From assembly GCF_001640805.2 (NCBI RefSeq), contig NC_066845.1:15750307-15814306 (forward strand): a DNA stretch of 64,000 nt. The letters are read 5' to 3'. This DNA is from Lates calcarifer (lineage: Eukaryota; Chordata; Actinopteri; Centropomidae). The notes under the pieces are model-generated. The model did not search any database. It saw only the letters and a program-made list of their open reading frames with translations, and was not told the DNA's origin. Made by a program: the position numbers and the translations under genes. Numbering within the stretch: position 1 is the stretch's first letter; each line of letters begins with the position of its first letter. Shown here piece after piece: positions 13,017 through 26,900 of the stretch.

Positions 13017-16000
13017 ATGAAGGTGCATTTTTCTTTACATAACCCCTGCTCCAGTTTTAGCTCTTCTTAGGCTATCGCTAGCAGCTAACGTTAGCTAATG
13101 CAAGACAAGCTTCTCGTCGCTGTGTCGAGGGAGATGCCGTTGTGTTATCGAGCCTGTGCTAGCTAATTGTCAAAACGGGAACTTTGACAGCTGACAGCTG
13201 TCACCGAAAATCGACTAGACAGTAATGTTAAGCATGCAATTATCAGGCTAAATTTGTTTTCATATTTGAGATTTTGTTTCGTTGTTTTTCTGCCGCCTTG
13301 CAGCGTTAACGTTAGCTGGTTATCTTAAATATTCTATCAATGTAGCTAGCTTAATTGTGTGTTTGTGTTGTGGCAATTGTAGCTGCTTGCTCCTTCTGGT
13401 ATGTGCTTTTGTTATGTTAAACCAGCACTGTGGGATAAAGGCTTTTAGTCATCTCATTTATAATTAATACCCATAGGTGGTATCTATGCAAGGAGCAGGG
13501 CTTGTTTCTGTGTTAACCATGTGTACACCCATTCATGTTAAATGTCCTGTCAGCATCTACAGCATCGAGAAGATTAATGTGAAGATAGGAGATACTGAAG
13601 TGAAGGTGTTTTGTGACTGTCAGGCAGGGGCCTCGTCCATGTGGGCTTCATGCTGTGGTTTGCTGAATGAAGTTATGGGTACTGGGGCCGTCAGAGGCCA
13701 GCAGCCAGGGTTTGGGGCCGGTGCTGGACCCTTCAGATTTGCCCCCAGTGCGGGATACTCTACATACCCGCCCACCAGCTCAGGAAGTCCCAGTCTTGTA
13801 TGCAAGGCCTGTGGCCAGGCCTTCTCGGTCTTCAGGAGGAAGGTAGGTGCCTGGGTGCTCTGTGTGATGCAAGTACATGTTAATTGGTCTGCTGACTTAA
13901 TGAGAGGGAAAAGGTGCATGTGTGGAAGCAGAGGGGGATATTAAATGAATATTTTAGACAGAAGTACTAATTAGTTGCTGTACTTGGCTGTGAGAAACAG
14001 CAATCTAGTTTTTGGCATGTAGATTGAGTGCATGTTTTCATGCATGTCAACATTTGTAATGGCTCTTCTTATTTTTTAATGCTGCCCAGTGGACTTAAAA
14101 TTAAGAGTGAAATTAGTCAAAGTCTGTATCTTAAACTGTCACATTTTCTTTTTTTAGAATATACCCAAATCTAACAAATAGCAAAGGTGGTGTATAGAGC
14201 AGGGTGTAATTAGCCAATGTTTTCTAAAGAGCTGAAACAGTATTTAGCTGTGTGGGGGGAAAAAAACATTGATTTAATTTACACCCAGAGGCTACTAATT
14301 TTTACTGAAAGCTCTGTGCTGTTCTAGCTGATTGCAGAGACAGATGGACAACATACTGGTTCTGTAATGTCATTTTCACTGATCTTCACTGTTCATGTAG
14401 GGCTCACAGGGTCTCATTCTGCCTGAACCTTGTGCTTCACTCACTCATCGTGCCAGACTAATCCCATGTCTTGCATTTATTACTGTTTGATGTTTGTCAC
14501 TTAAAAGAAATGAACAGCCTCCTGCTTCTGTGCCTGAAGAGGTAGAGCAGATGTGAGAGGTTGAAAAATGCAGATGGACTGGCATGGATATATTTTTACA
14601 GTGATTTGTTAAATGTTGTCTCTCCACTTGTGATTTCCTATTTTTTCTGTAATATCACAGCTTAATGTTAAAAGAAAAAATGGCAGATAGAGACATTTGG
14701 CCACATTTTCATATCTAATGCATCACTCTGATATGAGGGATTTTTGGCAGTAACACTTGGTAGAAGGTGTGCATAAATCGCTAATTGCCTCATTCCATCA
14801 TTTGTTTTTTTCACTCTGTTTTTTCCCTAGTATATTTGCTGCGACTGCAAGAAGAGCTTCTGCTCGCTGTGCTCTGTGCTTCAGGAGAATCTACGCATTT
14901 GTGCCACATGTCACTTGCTGAAAGCAACAGCCTTTCAGCGGCCTCGGCTCATGCGTCTACGAGTAAAGGACCTGCGTCAGTACTTGCTGCTCCGTAACAT
15001 CCCCACCGATACCTGCAGGGAAAAGGAGGACCTGGTGGATTTGGTGCTCTGTCACCAAGGTATAGAGGAAGAGGAGGACCCCGACACGACCAGCCTCCAC
15101 TCGCGTTCCCTGTATACACCAACCCCTTCTACCACACAATCTGCCTCTGAGCTGTCTGCTTTCGTCGCCTCCCAGGAGGAACCGCTCAGCAGGAGTGATA
15201 GCTCTGATACCAACCAGGTCAGAACCACCTTTAAAACATGGAGGATTGTAATCCTTGTAATTGTCTGCTGAGACACAGAAATATAACTGCGAGCCTCTTA
15301 GTTTTGTAACTGGGCATTACATGCTTGCTTTTAAAATTCAGTTGGTGAAAGTTTGGATTTTCAGTAATGGTGTTTTTCACAGTTAGGTTATTTGTGCCAT
15401 TCTTAGTACAATTTGTCATCAGTTCCAGGAGACTACTGAGCTGCTACAAATGAGTCTAACCATTTGAACCACTTGACACATCCATAGACAAATATAGAAA
15501 CAAAACGTTGAAGAGAGGTTTATTTTTCATCTTTTCACTCTGGGCTTACTACAATTTGCAAGTTGCCTGAAAGGAAACTGTTCAGGATTCTAGAAAGCAG
15601 AGAGACAAAAAGTAAAACAGAGAATGAAAAGCACCATAACTGGAGAAAAGGAAGCTCAGCTCCAAGCAGCCAGGATCCACTATAAATACTTGTACTTGGC
15701 CTGCTTAGGGAGCAGTAAGCTTTTCTATGAATGGAAGGGACGAGGCATTGTTGTTCCTATGGTGTCAATGGGCTGTCTGAAGAGTGTCTAATCCTAATCC
15801 TCAGTTAACAGTCTTGTTCCTTTGCTCGTAGAGCACACTAATGTTTGTTGTTGCTGTTGTTATGTTGCAGGATATAGGTGATGCCACATCGGTGTCTCTC
15901 CTCAACTTGGATCCCAGTGAACACACTCCTGAGGTGATCAAATTTCCTGCAATTATTTTGAAGTAATTTATATGTGAATTATTGACATGACATATTGAAT

Positions 16001-17830
16001 GCTATTCAGTTCTGCTGCTGAGTGTTGATGGGAGTGCAAGGAAATCAATGTGGCGGTAGAAAATGAGATGCTAATGCTTAGAACTTCTTGGCTGGATCTG
16101 AAACCTGCTTTCTCCCCTGCTGCAAAAATTGCAGTGTCTTGCAGATTGCAGAACTCAATATACTCCCCCCCCCAAAAAAAATTATAGTCAAAAAGGGCTT
16201 TTTGCATAAAAGCAACAGTAATAAATAAAATGATCTGTGATGGACAACAAGATTTTTATGCACAGAAAGTGTAATTTAGTGTATCCTCTGACCCTTTAGG
16301 TGAGTCCTCAGACGCGACGTCGGGCCAGAGCATCTCTCTCCGACATCTCCAGCCTGAGAGACATCGAGGGTCTGTCTGTCAGGCAGCTGAAGGAGATCCT
16401 GGCCAGGAACTTTGTCAACTATTCAGGGTGCTGTGAGAAGTGGGAGCTGGTGGAGCGTGTCAGCAGACTGTACAGAGAGACGGAGGAGAACAGGAAATCA
16501 TGTGGGTATTGAGCACAGAGAGTAAATACTGTGCATAGAAATGACACTGTCTGCAGTTTTCTTATTATTTATTAGTTGATAGCTATGAAAAATCCCAATT
16601 TTATGTATTGTTAAATATACAAACTCAAGTATAGAGTATATATTGATTTAAGTTGTTATATAAGTATTCACTTACTGTGCACTCAATGATTGAGTCTTAT
16701 TTCTGTCTTGCAGTGGAAAATGTGAGCAGTACTGTAACCACAGGTAAGCTGTCACTCATCTGTTTGAACTGTCCCTGATTGGTATTGGGTGCCACATCCT
16801 GTTTTTAACCATACAAGCCTAATATTTTTGACAATATTACATCTTGTAGGTAATAATGATCATTTAAAGCACCTACTCTGATCACATGTAGTTGAGTTTA
16901 GTGATTCACAATGATGATGAAGTGTTTCTTGCTTGCTCTACTCCTCCCACACTAAAGTGGTGGCCTTCCCCCCTCCTATTTGCAACGGTGCCATCGGAGG
17001 TAAGGCTTATAGATTCCTCGCCACCGTTGCCGTGGTCGCACACACCATCTGTGGCTCGCCTCTCCATCGTATGAACTGTGTCACATCTACACCACATCTG
17101 TACTCGCCATGAACCTGTTCTCATTCGTTATCTAACCCTTTCTTTGTGAAATCCCCATGTGTGCTCCTCCCCTGTGGAATGGCATTTACTGTGAGGGCGT
17201 CCGGCTATTTTAAATGTGGATTTAAATATTTCATTTCCATTTGTCATGTTCCAGGATCATTGATCCACCATGAGATCAATCTCCCCAAGGTCATCTATTC
17301 ATGTGTTCAGCATGTGAAGCTAATTATACTGAGAACTGCAGTATGTTAGCCATGTACATTTGCTCTGTTATCAGCACACCTCTAGTGATAAAGACTGTGT
17401 GGTTGCCATAGAAACACCTTGACACATCAGGCATTGACATTTTTCAGGAGATTGTGAGCATGACCTGACTGAGACAAGGCACACAGGATAAGAAGAGGTG
17501 TTTTATTAAGCTGCTGAGTATTTTGCTGCCCCAGTTATCCTTCCTCAGTGCATGAGATATCACTATTGTGTTTTTCCCCCACTTTAAAACAGTTTCTTAA
17601 CATTTCCAGTCACCCCTCTGTGTGTCTGTCTGCCTCTTGCAGATGGCGAGAAGGGTCCGCTGACAATCCACGATGACAACCTCTGCAGGATCTGCATGGA
17701 CGCCACGATTGACTGCGTCCTCCTGGAGTGCGGTCATATGGTCACCTGCACCAAGTGTGGCAAGAGGATGAACGAGTGCCCAATCTGCAGGCAGTATGTT
17801 GTGAGGGCCGTGCACGTCTTCAAGTCCTAA
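13017..17830 (+). CDS. rnf34: E3 ubiquitin-protein ligase RNF34
   Basis: RNF34 is a RING E3 ligase that targets caspase-8/-10, p53 regulators and other proteins at membranes. Coding exons: 13017-13022 (Met-Lys only), 13624-13842, 14831-15217, 15871-15933, 16300-16501, 16714-16743 and 17643-17830 (TAA). They sum to 1095 nt (364 residues; human is about 372). Near the N-terminus lies [19 protein letters not shown], then a FYVE-like zinc finger ([14 protein letters not shown] / [15 protein letters not shown] / CATC). SAP-like helices follow ([29 protein letters not shown]), and a C3HC4 RING ends the protein (CRICMD...[20 protein letters not shown]), finishing VHVFKS as in human. The start Met lies at the end of a CpG-rich exon, and the two-codon first exon is supported by AAG|GTGCAT and phase 0. 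Confidence 0.95.
16958..16999 (+). other. rnf34: Candidate 42-nt cassette exon of rnf34
   Basis: A 42-nt stretch is bounded by a pyrimidine-rich tract ending ACTAAAG and a strong donor GGAG|GTAAGG. It starts and ends in phase 1, exactly matching the phase of the flanking exons (end 16743, start 17643). Inclusion would add 14 residues, reading [14 protein letters not shown] plus the joined codon, just before the RING. No stop codon is created. Whether it is used is not shown by sequence alone. Confidence 0.6.
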
Positions 17831-19660
17831 TGCACCACTGCAACGACCACAGCACCCGCAGCAGTTCAGACTTGAGACTGTACCTTAACTCAACCATGCA
17901 GCTCATAACTTTGAATCCCCAAAAGACTTATTTTGTGGATGTTTCATGTTTGTATTCACATTATTTGCACATTGAAATATTATGAGAAATGTGTTTTTCT
18001 TAAGAATTTGACTCTTTTTTTTCCACCAGTGGGCAGAGTGTAGAATCGTACCCTCCTGTGAGTCATTCCTCAAGTAAACATATCTCTAATCTGTGTTCAT
18101 TCCTAAATGTTCGTTTTGCTTTTCTTACAATTTTTTTCAACACAAAGAATGTGTGGCGCTGAGCCACGTGCAGTCTCCTTCTACACAACTCATCACCCTC
18201 AGATCTGCCTATAAACTGTAGCTGGCACTCGACTCTTGCTGAGTATTCTTTAGAGCACCTCTCTTTGCAGCTGCTGCAAGTGAATACATATCTTAGTAAC
18301 ACCAAGGACAGACACACACTGAGCCTGAGCACAGGAGAGTTAGGTGCCAAATAATGGGTTGTGTCCTTAGGCTCTTTCACCCATTCTTTCTTTTCCCTCG
18401 ACTGTGTGGGCCAGTGTGTTGCTGTCGATTGTTCAGCACGTTTTAACAAAAAGCACTTTGTTCACTCTGTGTGTTAATGTACCACTGCTCACAACTGACT
18501 GCAAACCAGTAATAGTGGCTGAGGTAGCACATGTAGTAATTATTGAATACTTGTTGTTTTGTTTTGTTTTTTGAGTTTTGAAGGCCAATAACTTTGTTTA
18601 GGGTCAGTGAGAAAATCTAAACAGAAATCATTGAACTTTTCAAGTTAAATATGGTGTTACTCAGCCCACAGATGAGCAGAGATGAGCAGGTGCTCTGCCG
18701 AGATTCAAGCATACTGACGACTTAGAATGGTGATTTATGATTACATCAATGTGTTATTAATTTCATTATATTCACTTATTTTCTTATCAAAGAGCTTATT
18801 GTAATGCATTACATATTATAATGATCATACAAACTATCATTACAGCAATAGCTAACCTCCGCTGTCACCTCTGTCCTGTCTCAGCACTTTAGTGGAGACA
18901 AAAGACAAAAACTGGTGCTAACTCCATCCAACCATCTTCCCTGTTGTCCAGCTGAACTGTGGATGTGAAACTCTGAATGTTTTTATTTCTGTTCTTGTAT
19001 ATTGTCAGGAGTGGAATGAAGTGTCTTAATGCTTTTCAGTTGATTTTCTCTCATGTAGGAGTAATATATTGAACTAACTATTCAAAGATATAGCGACGAG
19101 TTTACTGACACCTGTGGTATAGGAAGTATATAGAAATAATGACTTGCTAATGTACATTTGCATATATTGATCCATATGAGATGTATATATCTATATTTTT
19201 TTTCCATTTGATTTAAATTGCGTAATATCAGATTATTGAAATGTCCCTGAGATTGGGTTAGTTTATTACATTCTCCTGTCAAGTGGTTTGAAATGTGTTT
19301 AAACTGCATTAGGTTTGCTTGAACTATCAGTCCCTCTTGAACCAGAGCATAACATAACCTGTATGAGACTGGTTATGTCATATCCACCATCTGACCCCAT
19401 GTCTAAAACTCAAATTTCCTGGTTTTCTTTTTTCCCTTAATCCTGCTCATTTAGAAGTATTCAGCTCTCTACTGTACCCACACTAAGTCAACGTTGCTGC
19501 TATTACAGTAAAGATGTCCCCTACAATCATGAATAGTAGTGGAGCAGGTTGCACTTTTCCTTTACAGAGGGTATAATTGTGTGCAAGGTTTTGTCTTTGT
19601 ATTTGGAATGTTGAACTTTTTATTTTGGTAATTAAAGATTTTAATTAAAGTCTGTTTTTG
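17831..19660 (+). other. rnf34: rnf34 3' UTR with poly(A) signals
   Basis: About 1.8 kb after the rnf34 stop contains no supported coding exon and ends in ATTAAA at 19631-19636 with a second ATTAAA shortly after. It faces the kdm2b 3' end: a minus-strand AATAAA lies at 19972-19977. The short gap (about 19700-19830) carries AT-rich sequence resembling the GGGCTGCAACTA MITE family. Confidence 0.6.
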
Positions 19661-20954
19661 TATAATCATGCATCACAAACTGTGTCCCTGTATTATATTG
19701 GATGAAGTGATAATTAATGCTGAAATGATCGGTCAATTATCTGATCAACACAAATTAATCAACAATTTTAAGATATCATTTAAAATAAATTTTGGAGGCA
19801 TACAACAAAGAAAACTGAAGACTCAATGATGGTACAAATGAAAATTCTTTTAATGCATATTAGCACTTAGTTCTTGGATTTACAAATATAAACATTATCA
19901 CATTCACTTGAGGTGATCGGAGATTACAGCACAACACCCAAAATACACACAACACCTACTGTATGGAGTTTTTTATTTTTAAATGTATGCAAATGAATTA
20001 TTTGCAAAGGTCTTAATTAGTTGCTTATATAAACTTGTATAGAGAACCAGATATGCTGGGTTGACTGCATTATAGAAAGTCAGTGTCAGACACATTTTCG
20101 CTGTGACTGTTAAATCCCTGCCACTGGCTTTTGGGTGTTAAACCCACCAACTGGGTGCTGCGATAGGCTCAAACCACCCTGATAAATAATTTGCAAGCGT
20201 TATTTGACCCAGCAGCTCTGAGAGACATCCATGTCAAATTACTGAATAAATGAATAAATACAAAAACTGTAATAAAAAATAAAAACAATAAATTAATGTT
20301 GAAATGTTGATGAAAACCCCATCAAAAACCAACACTCAACAGTTTATAAAAGTATTAATGTAACTGAAGACATGAGGGTACAACAGGAATATGAAATTTG
20401 TTTACTCTGTTTTATCAATCTGAAATACATTCTACATATTCAGGAAATATGATAATTTAGTCACATATTTATCACGGTACATGTTTTTTTTTTATAAAGT
20501 CAAATACAGATTTTGGCACAATAGGAGACATTATTGTATGAAGGCAGACTGAGGAAGGGGACAAATTTCAGTTCACATGCCGTATAGTCTCTCTGTGATA
20601 TTTAGCTCCTGAGACACTGTAAACTCATGAAATGATGCTTGTATAAAAATACTGTGTTTTCTAATATTTTAAGATTAAAAATAAACAACCCAACTGTCAA
20701 TTACAAGCACGTCTTTAGAAAAGTACAATCTCAACACAAATACATGCATGTTGTTTCCTCTTTGTCCATCCAGTGAATGTCTATCACCTCCTCACATTGA
20801 GAGTCCATCTAAGTTCTCCATCCAGAAATCTGTCTCTCCATTTCAGGTTGTTTACTGTGACTCAGAGATTTATCATAGGGACCAATTTTTTTTTTTTTTA
20901 ATTGTTCCATTAAGTGCAAAGACAGTCTTTCAATCATTTGTGTCCTGTTAGGAA

Positions 20955-23900
20955 CTAGCTTGTCTTCTGCAGCAGTTTTTCCTCTTTCAGTCTGAACGGG
21001 ACGCTCACAGACATCTCTGCGATGAACCTTTCGCAGGCCGTCTTGGTCACCTGCTTGCAGAAGCGAAGGTCTATCTGACAGATGCTTCCACAGCGCTTGA
21101 AAAAGTTCAGGGAATGGTCTGTGACCCGGTTACAAACTAAAACAAAACAGAGAGACAATAATCAGTCAAGCTTGATATTTAAAATGGATATGTATAGAAA
21201 AATGCACTGAAAATCAGAAATTTCTTCTTTTTTTCTTCATTTGTAATGTCAAGAAAAATACAAGTGCATGTAGATTATTTATGCAGGACAAATGAATATT
21301 ATCACACAAACGCGTAACTCTTATACAGTCCTGTCTTTTCCTGTACGGCCAGTTTCAGTAGAGCTCTGACTCACTTCATTTACAACTTTCACCTTCAACT
21401 ATATTCCATTCAAGAGGAGACGCATGGAATATTAAACAGATCTGTAAAATCTGTGTGATGACATCTGATTTTCAAATGTGTCTGTGTTACAAAAAAAAAA
21501 CAAAAAACAAAAAACACTCCTACAATCTGAGCCATGTTTGAGTGCCACAGTTCACGGAAACACTGAGATTGCCTTCAAAAGGCACTCAGATAGACCACAC
21601 AGGTGTTTTGAGTTATCCCTGATTAGACGTCTTCTGAGGACTGTCTGTGTGTGTCTACATGTGTCCAGGTGGTGTCATTCTTATTGGTTCATTCAATTTG
21701 GTGACCTTATGTAATTCTGGTATAGCTCTGTCCACCCTGAACAGAGGTCTAATCAACCAGACTAAGTCAAAACAGCTGTGTAAGACAGAACACCTCAAGA
21801 AGTGATTTATTATTTCAAAAAGTCCTGAAAAACCTCCAGTCGCGTTTATATTCTCCAAAATTTAAAATGTAATTATTTGATTTTTAATTATTAATCTCAG
21901 TATGTTCAACTACTTACTGTTTCTAATGCGTTGATTAAATGCAGCCCACAGCCTTCAAATTATTCATGTGATTAAAATCAGCTGTGATATACCCTCTTTG
22001 CCTGCAATGCATTAACGTAAAAATACTCGTTCCACTTCCTCTGTCGTTTGCACATACTGAAGGCATGTTAGTTGTCCACTGTGCTTATACTGTCTATATT
22101 GAGAATGCTCAGTGTGAATAAATGAGCACAGCTTTATACCTCTTCTCCCCACCTATCCAAATACCTCAAAATCATTAAACAGATACCTGTGGTGGCAATT
22201 TAAGTACAGTTTGTGAAAGTATAAAAATCATTGGCAGTATAAGTCTTTTGACTTGTGTCACAGTAGAAAATGTGCAGGTGTAGATAATAAAATACATGAT
22301 GGCTGAAATTAATCATAAATGTTTGATTTGGTTTCAGTGTCCTGGTAATTTGTCTGCTGGCTCTGTCACGCTGTGAAAAATATCTGTTTTGTGTGCCTCT
22401 TCCTTTTTCCTTTAGTACCTGGGGTACATGTGGCCATTGAAGTTTAGAAAAAAGAAAAAGCGAAGATAATACTCTAGTAGTCTAATAGTCTTTCACTATC
22501 TGTTATGGATATCACGGATTACTGAGAATGCACTCCATAGTAACTGAACCCCGGGACTGGTCTCCTGCATAGCTGTGACAAAACAGTCTGGATCCCCCCG
22601 AAAACCTGAATCAGGCAGCCACCTAGCAAAAGCACTGAGCTTCACGCTGTGTCACTCCTGTATGTAATTACAACCCAGAAACCATTGCAATTGTGCCTGT
22701 GTATTCCTCAGGTCCCAGTTCTCACCTGACAGGTTGATTTCTGTGAGGGAGTCTCTGGTCGTGGTCCCTGTAGCTGTCAGCAGGTTGACTGACTGGTCGT
22801 TGATGTGGTTGCAGTAGCTCAGGTCCAGCCTGGACAGCAAAGGCATCTGCCGACTGATGAGACGTAAAGATGTGTCGGTGATGTCCAGTCCCGCGAGCCG
22901 CAGGTCCTCTACGTTCCGCAACTTGCAGCGGTTGTCCAGTTGACCTGTCAGTCACATAAAGTCACATCACTGATTAATATTTGTTTTTTGTCAATAGCAG
23001 CATAATAGTCTACAAGGAGGCGTCCCTCACATTATGTTCTTATTGGCAATAAACTTAAAGGTATGTTTTAGTCCTAAGACCTGAAATCTAAAAATATGAG
23101 GGAAAAAATGTACACCTGTCTTTCACTAAAAATAATCTCTGGTTTCTAGAAAAGTGTGAACTGAGTAGGTAATGTGAAAAGTTAACCACAGAGGATTATG
23201 GCATGGGACAAAGGAATAAAACCTCCATCCATGGCAACACTTGTGCTTTATTGTCCTACTGATTTACCTGGTCTGTTGTCTGTAGGGGGTGAGAGGAGGT
23301 CCCTCATCTGTGCATCTTTAAGTCCCTCTACCCACTGGACATCCAGGGTGCGCAGCAGAGGGCAGCTGGAGGTGCAGAGCGCAGACACAGCAGCCCAAGA
23401 ACACCCTGACAACTTTAACACTCGCAGACCTGAAAGACAAGGCAGCACTTTGAAATACAGATGCAGAACAGATTGAAAACAAAAAAAAAAAAAAAAAAAG
23501 AATTTTCCTTGTTGGGTACCTGGCAATCTGTTAATAAGCCAGCTTAATTGTTTCTTAGAAATGTTGGTCCAGCTGAGGTCTAGGGAAACTGGCTGTCGGC
23601 GAATAATCCCGCTTAACATTAGTGGAGTGATGGAGGTGCAGCGGTTCAGATCGATCTTTGTCCACAGTCTCTTATCACAACACCTAGATGTCAGAAACAA
23701 AATCTTATGTTACACTGTCAAAGCAGAGCTAAAAAAACAACACAAGCTCTAACTGCTCTTTCACACTTACAAAAGAAAAAAATTGTGCAGCCTGTGCAGC
23801 AATATTTTTCATTTTGCAATGCCTGTGGTGTTGAACATAAATATGTAAACAAGCTATTTTAAGTCTGTGCTGTGCATTTACCATCTGTTCCACGTCTTGC

Positions 23901-26900
23901 AAACTCTCATGCAGACGCATAGCTCCTGGTGTGTGAGGTAGCCAAAGATCTTCATCCAGACCTCGCGCTGTATGATGTGTGTTTTACCATCTTTTAGAGG
24001 CAGTCTGTCAGGAGGCGGGCTTATCGGAGGGGGCCGAATGACATGCCGCTCCATCTGGACGCACTTAGGCGGGGAGCGTGGGGGAACCGGCCGGTTGGTT
24101 GGGGTGCTCCTGTTGAAGCCCAGCGGAGTGATCTGACTTGGGTAGAAGTGGCGCAGCTCCCATGGGGTCCCGTTCATCTCTTTGGTCTTGAGGTGGGGTC
24201 TCTGATCCCCGAGTTCGCTGCCATTGCGGAACAACCTCTTGGGCTCCTCGTTTTCCGTCTCCGGCTCCACCTTGAGGGGTTGCCGGTTCTCGTTGGCCAG
24301 GCAGTCCTCTGTCTTCTGGATTTCCTGGTTCAGTGCTTTGCTCAGTTCTCGGCTCAGCTCCCTGTTGGGTAAACGGCGCTTGCGGCGAGCTTTTGGACGT
24401 GGACCCTTTTCCTGGGTCTCGCTTCCGCCCTCGCTGCTGGGGCCGGCCTGCGGAGAGCTGCAGTGAGACTGGTCGCTGTCTCCAACTGGTGTTTTAATGC
24501 AGTGGTTCAAAAGTTCATTCTTGGAGTCCTTGTCATCCCCTTCTTCTTCAGCGTCTCCAAAACGCCCTTTCCTCTCTATACCACTACGGAAGTGAGGCTC
24601 TTTTCCCTCTTCATCCTCTTCCTCATAAGCATCTTCATCCTCTTCTTCTGTCTTGATTTGGTGCAGAAGTTTGGAAAAATAAGGATCATCTGACTTTTCC
24701 TGCAGGAATAAATGGCATGAGAATTACCCCCAGACACCTTATTTATAATGTGTTTTTTAAAAAAATCAGTCACTGTGTAAATGATACAAACCTTCTTCCT
24801 CACACCGAGATCCTCTTCCTCATCATCATCAAACAGCTTCCTCTTCTTCCTCAGTTTGTCCTCGGGCCTGGGCCTGGGCAAGCTGCTGGGGGAGAGCAGC
24901 GGTGGCTGTCGGTGGAGAGGCTCCTCAGGTCTGTACCTGGGTGTTTCCTCTCTGTCTGGCCTCCTCTTGGCTGCAGAAGAAGTGTCCCCCTCCTCCTTCA
25001 CGGGCTTCTGTTCCCTCAGCAGAGAGCCGGGGAGGTTGGAAGCATACTTGAAGCCTGGACCCCTTTTTTGCTTCAGTACCAGAGGGGACAAAAATGGCAA
25101 GACAACTTTATACCTTTAGCCTAAAGCAACGGGGAACAGCAACTGTGCTACAAGCGCAGCTAAGGTTTAATAAACTCATCGCTGTAACCAAGACAAGAAA
25201 TATGTTGTATGTCAGTGGTTTCCTGCTTCTGTGACAAACACAGTCACATGTGAATGACTTTCACCAACTAGGAAAGTATAAACAGGAAGTGGCAAGTTGA
25301 AAACACAAACCGAAATAAAGAAAGCAATACTGAAATAACAAAACAGTTATTATTATCTATGAATAATAACCAAACTCAGAATGTTTCTTTAGTAGTGACT
25401 AAAAATACTTCCAACACACACTTAATGAACTGTTAATCTAAACTGTCTGACTCACACATATTTGTACTCACTTTTCCACTTTTCCCAGCATGGTTGCATT
25501 TAGGACATTCCCAGCAGTTAGGCAGTTCGTCGTTGACCACTCCTGATGCATCGCTCACCTGATGAACCGATGAGAGAGTGAGGCGGATTTCAACAAGACC
25601 AACAAGCTTTAACGGATTCCTATGTACAGTTTGTTTAACACAAACAAGACAAGGGAAGTGAGAGTGAAGGCTGTGACGTGTGGCCGTTGGGCAGGTCAGC
25701 TCAGTTTAACCTCAACCATAGTCAACATGCACTCTTGCTTCATGCATTAAACAGAAAAGGGAAGTAGTGGGGAAGTTAAAGACTCCTACTTGAGGAGCTT
25801 GAATGCTCACCGCTGAATGGCTGTAATGTCTAAATTCTGATACACTATAACTATACAAAACTGGAAATAAGATCTTAGTCATTGCATGATGCAAAACAAC
25901 TGGGCCGTGCAAGTTTGAAAAACAGGTTTGACTAAGCCTATGCTAGCAACAACCTGTTGTGTTTTTGACACAACAGCTGCAAACAGGGTGTGTGCTGCTT
26001 TACATTTTGTTTTGCCTTTATCTCATCAAATGCCTTTAGTACTAGTAAAGTCTACACTCACACTTCCTTTTAAGGCAATGAGCTCAACTTTCATTCATTT
26101 TGTAAATATTTTTACCCCTGATTACTTGAGCACGTGGAAGGAGTCCAACCCTCAAACATGGTATTGTCATGCTTGAGCCATAATAACCTCTAATTCAACA
26201 ATGATGAGTGTCTGCAGAGTTACATAAACAACACCATTCCCACATTCAGTTACCTTCAGTGTCTACAGTCCCACTGCCTGAGTCACTCAAATTATGTTTC
26301 GATGGTCTGGGACTGCTGGCACACTACTTTAATACAGATGAGTCACTGTGTGACTTTGACTGAGGTGGAGTTGTTTAAGTGTTCCCAGCTTGGCCCTCTG
26401 TACCTTGAGGCAGTTGGGATGGACAATCTCGTTGCAGATAGAGCACTCCATAAGCATGAAGTTGAACTTGTCCTCCTCTTCCTCCAGTGTGTCCTCCTTC
26501 CCTGCCTCTTTACACACCACACACACCGCTGTGTGGGGCAGGACAGGCTGCATGGATCAAAAACAAACAAAAAACTAGGAATAAATAAATTTAACATCAA
26601 TGAACCATATTATAATGAGTTCTGTTTCATTGTGACTGTGTCAGCTAACACAAGCTTACAACTTCTAAAACTTTCTTCAGACTTATATACTGATAAATCT
26701 AAAAAATATTTATTATCATATATAAATATTTATTATCAAAATATTTTAATATCTTATCTCATAATATCTCTAACTCTCTGACTACTGACTCACCGCAATG
26801 CACTGTCTCATAATGCAGGATTGCTTCATGCGGCCCGGCCCTCCAAACTTCTTCATGTCCTTGCAGAAGTGACACTCTCCGCACTCAGTCCGGAGGCACG

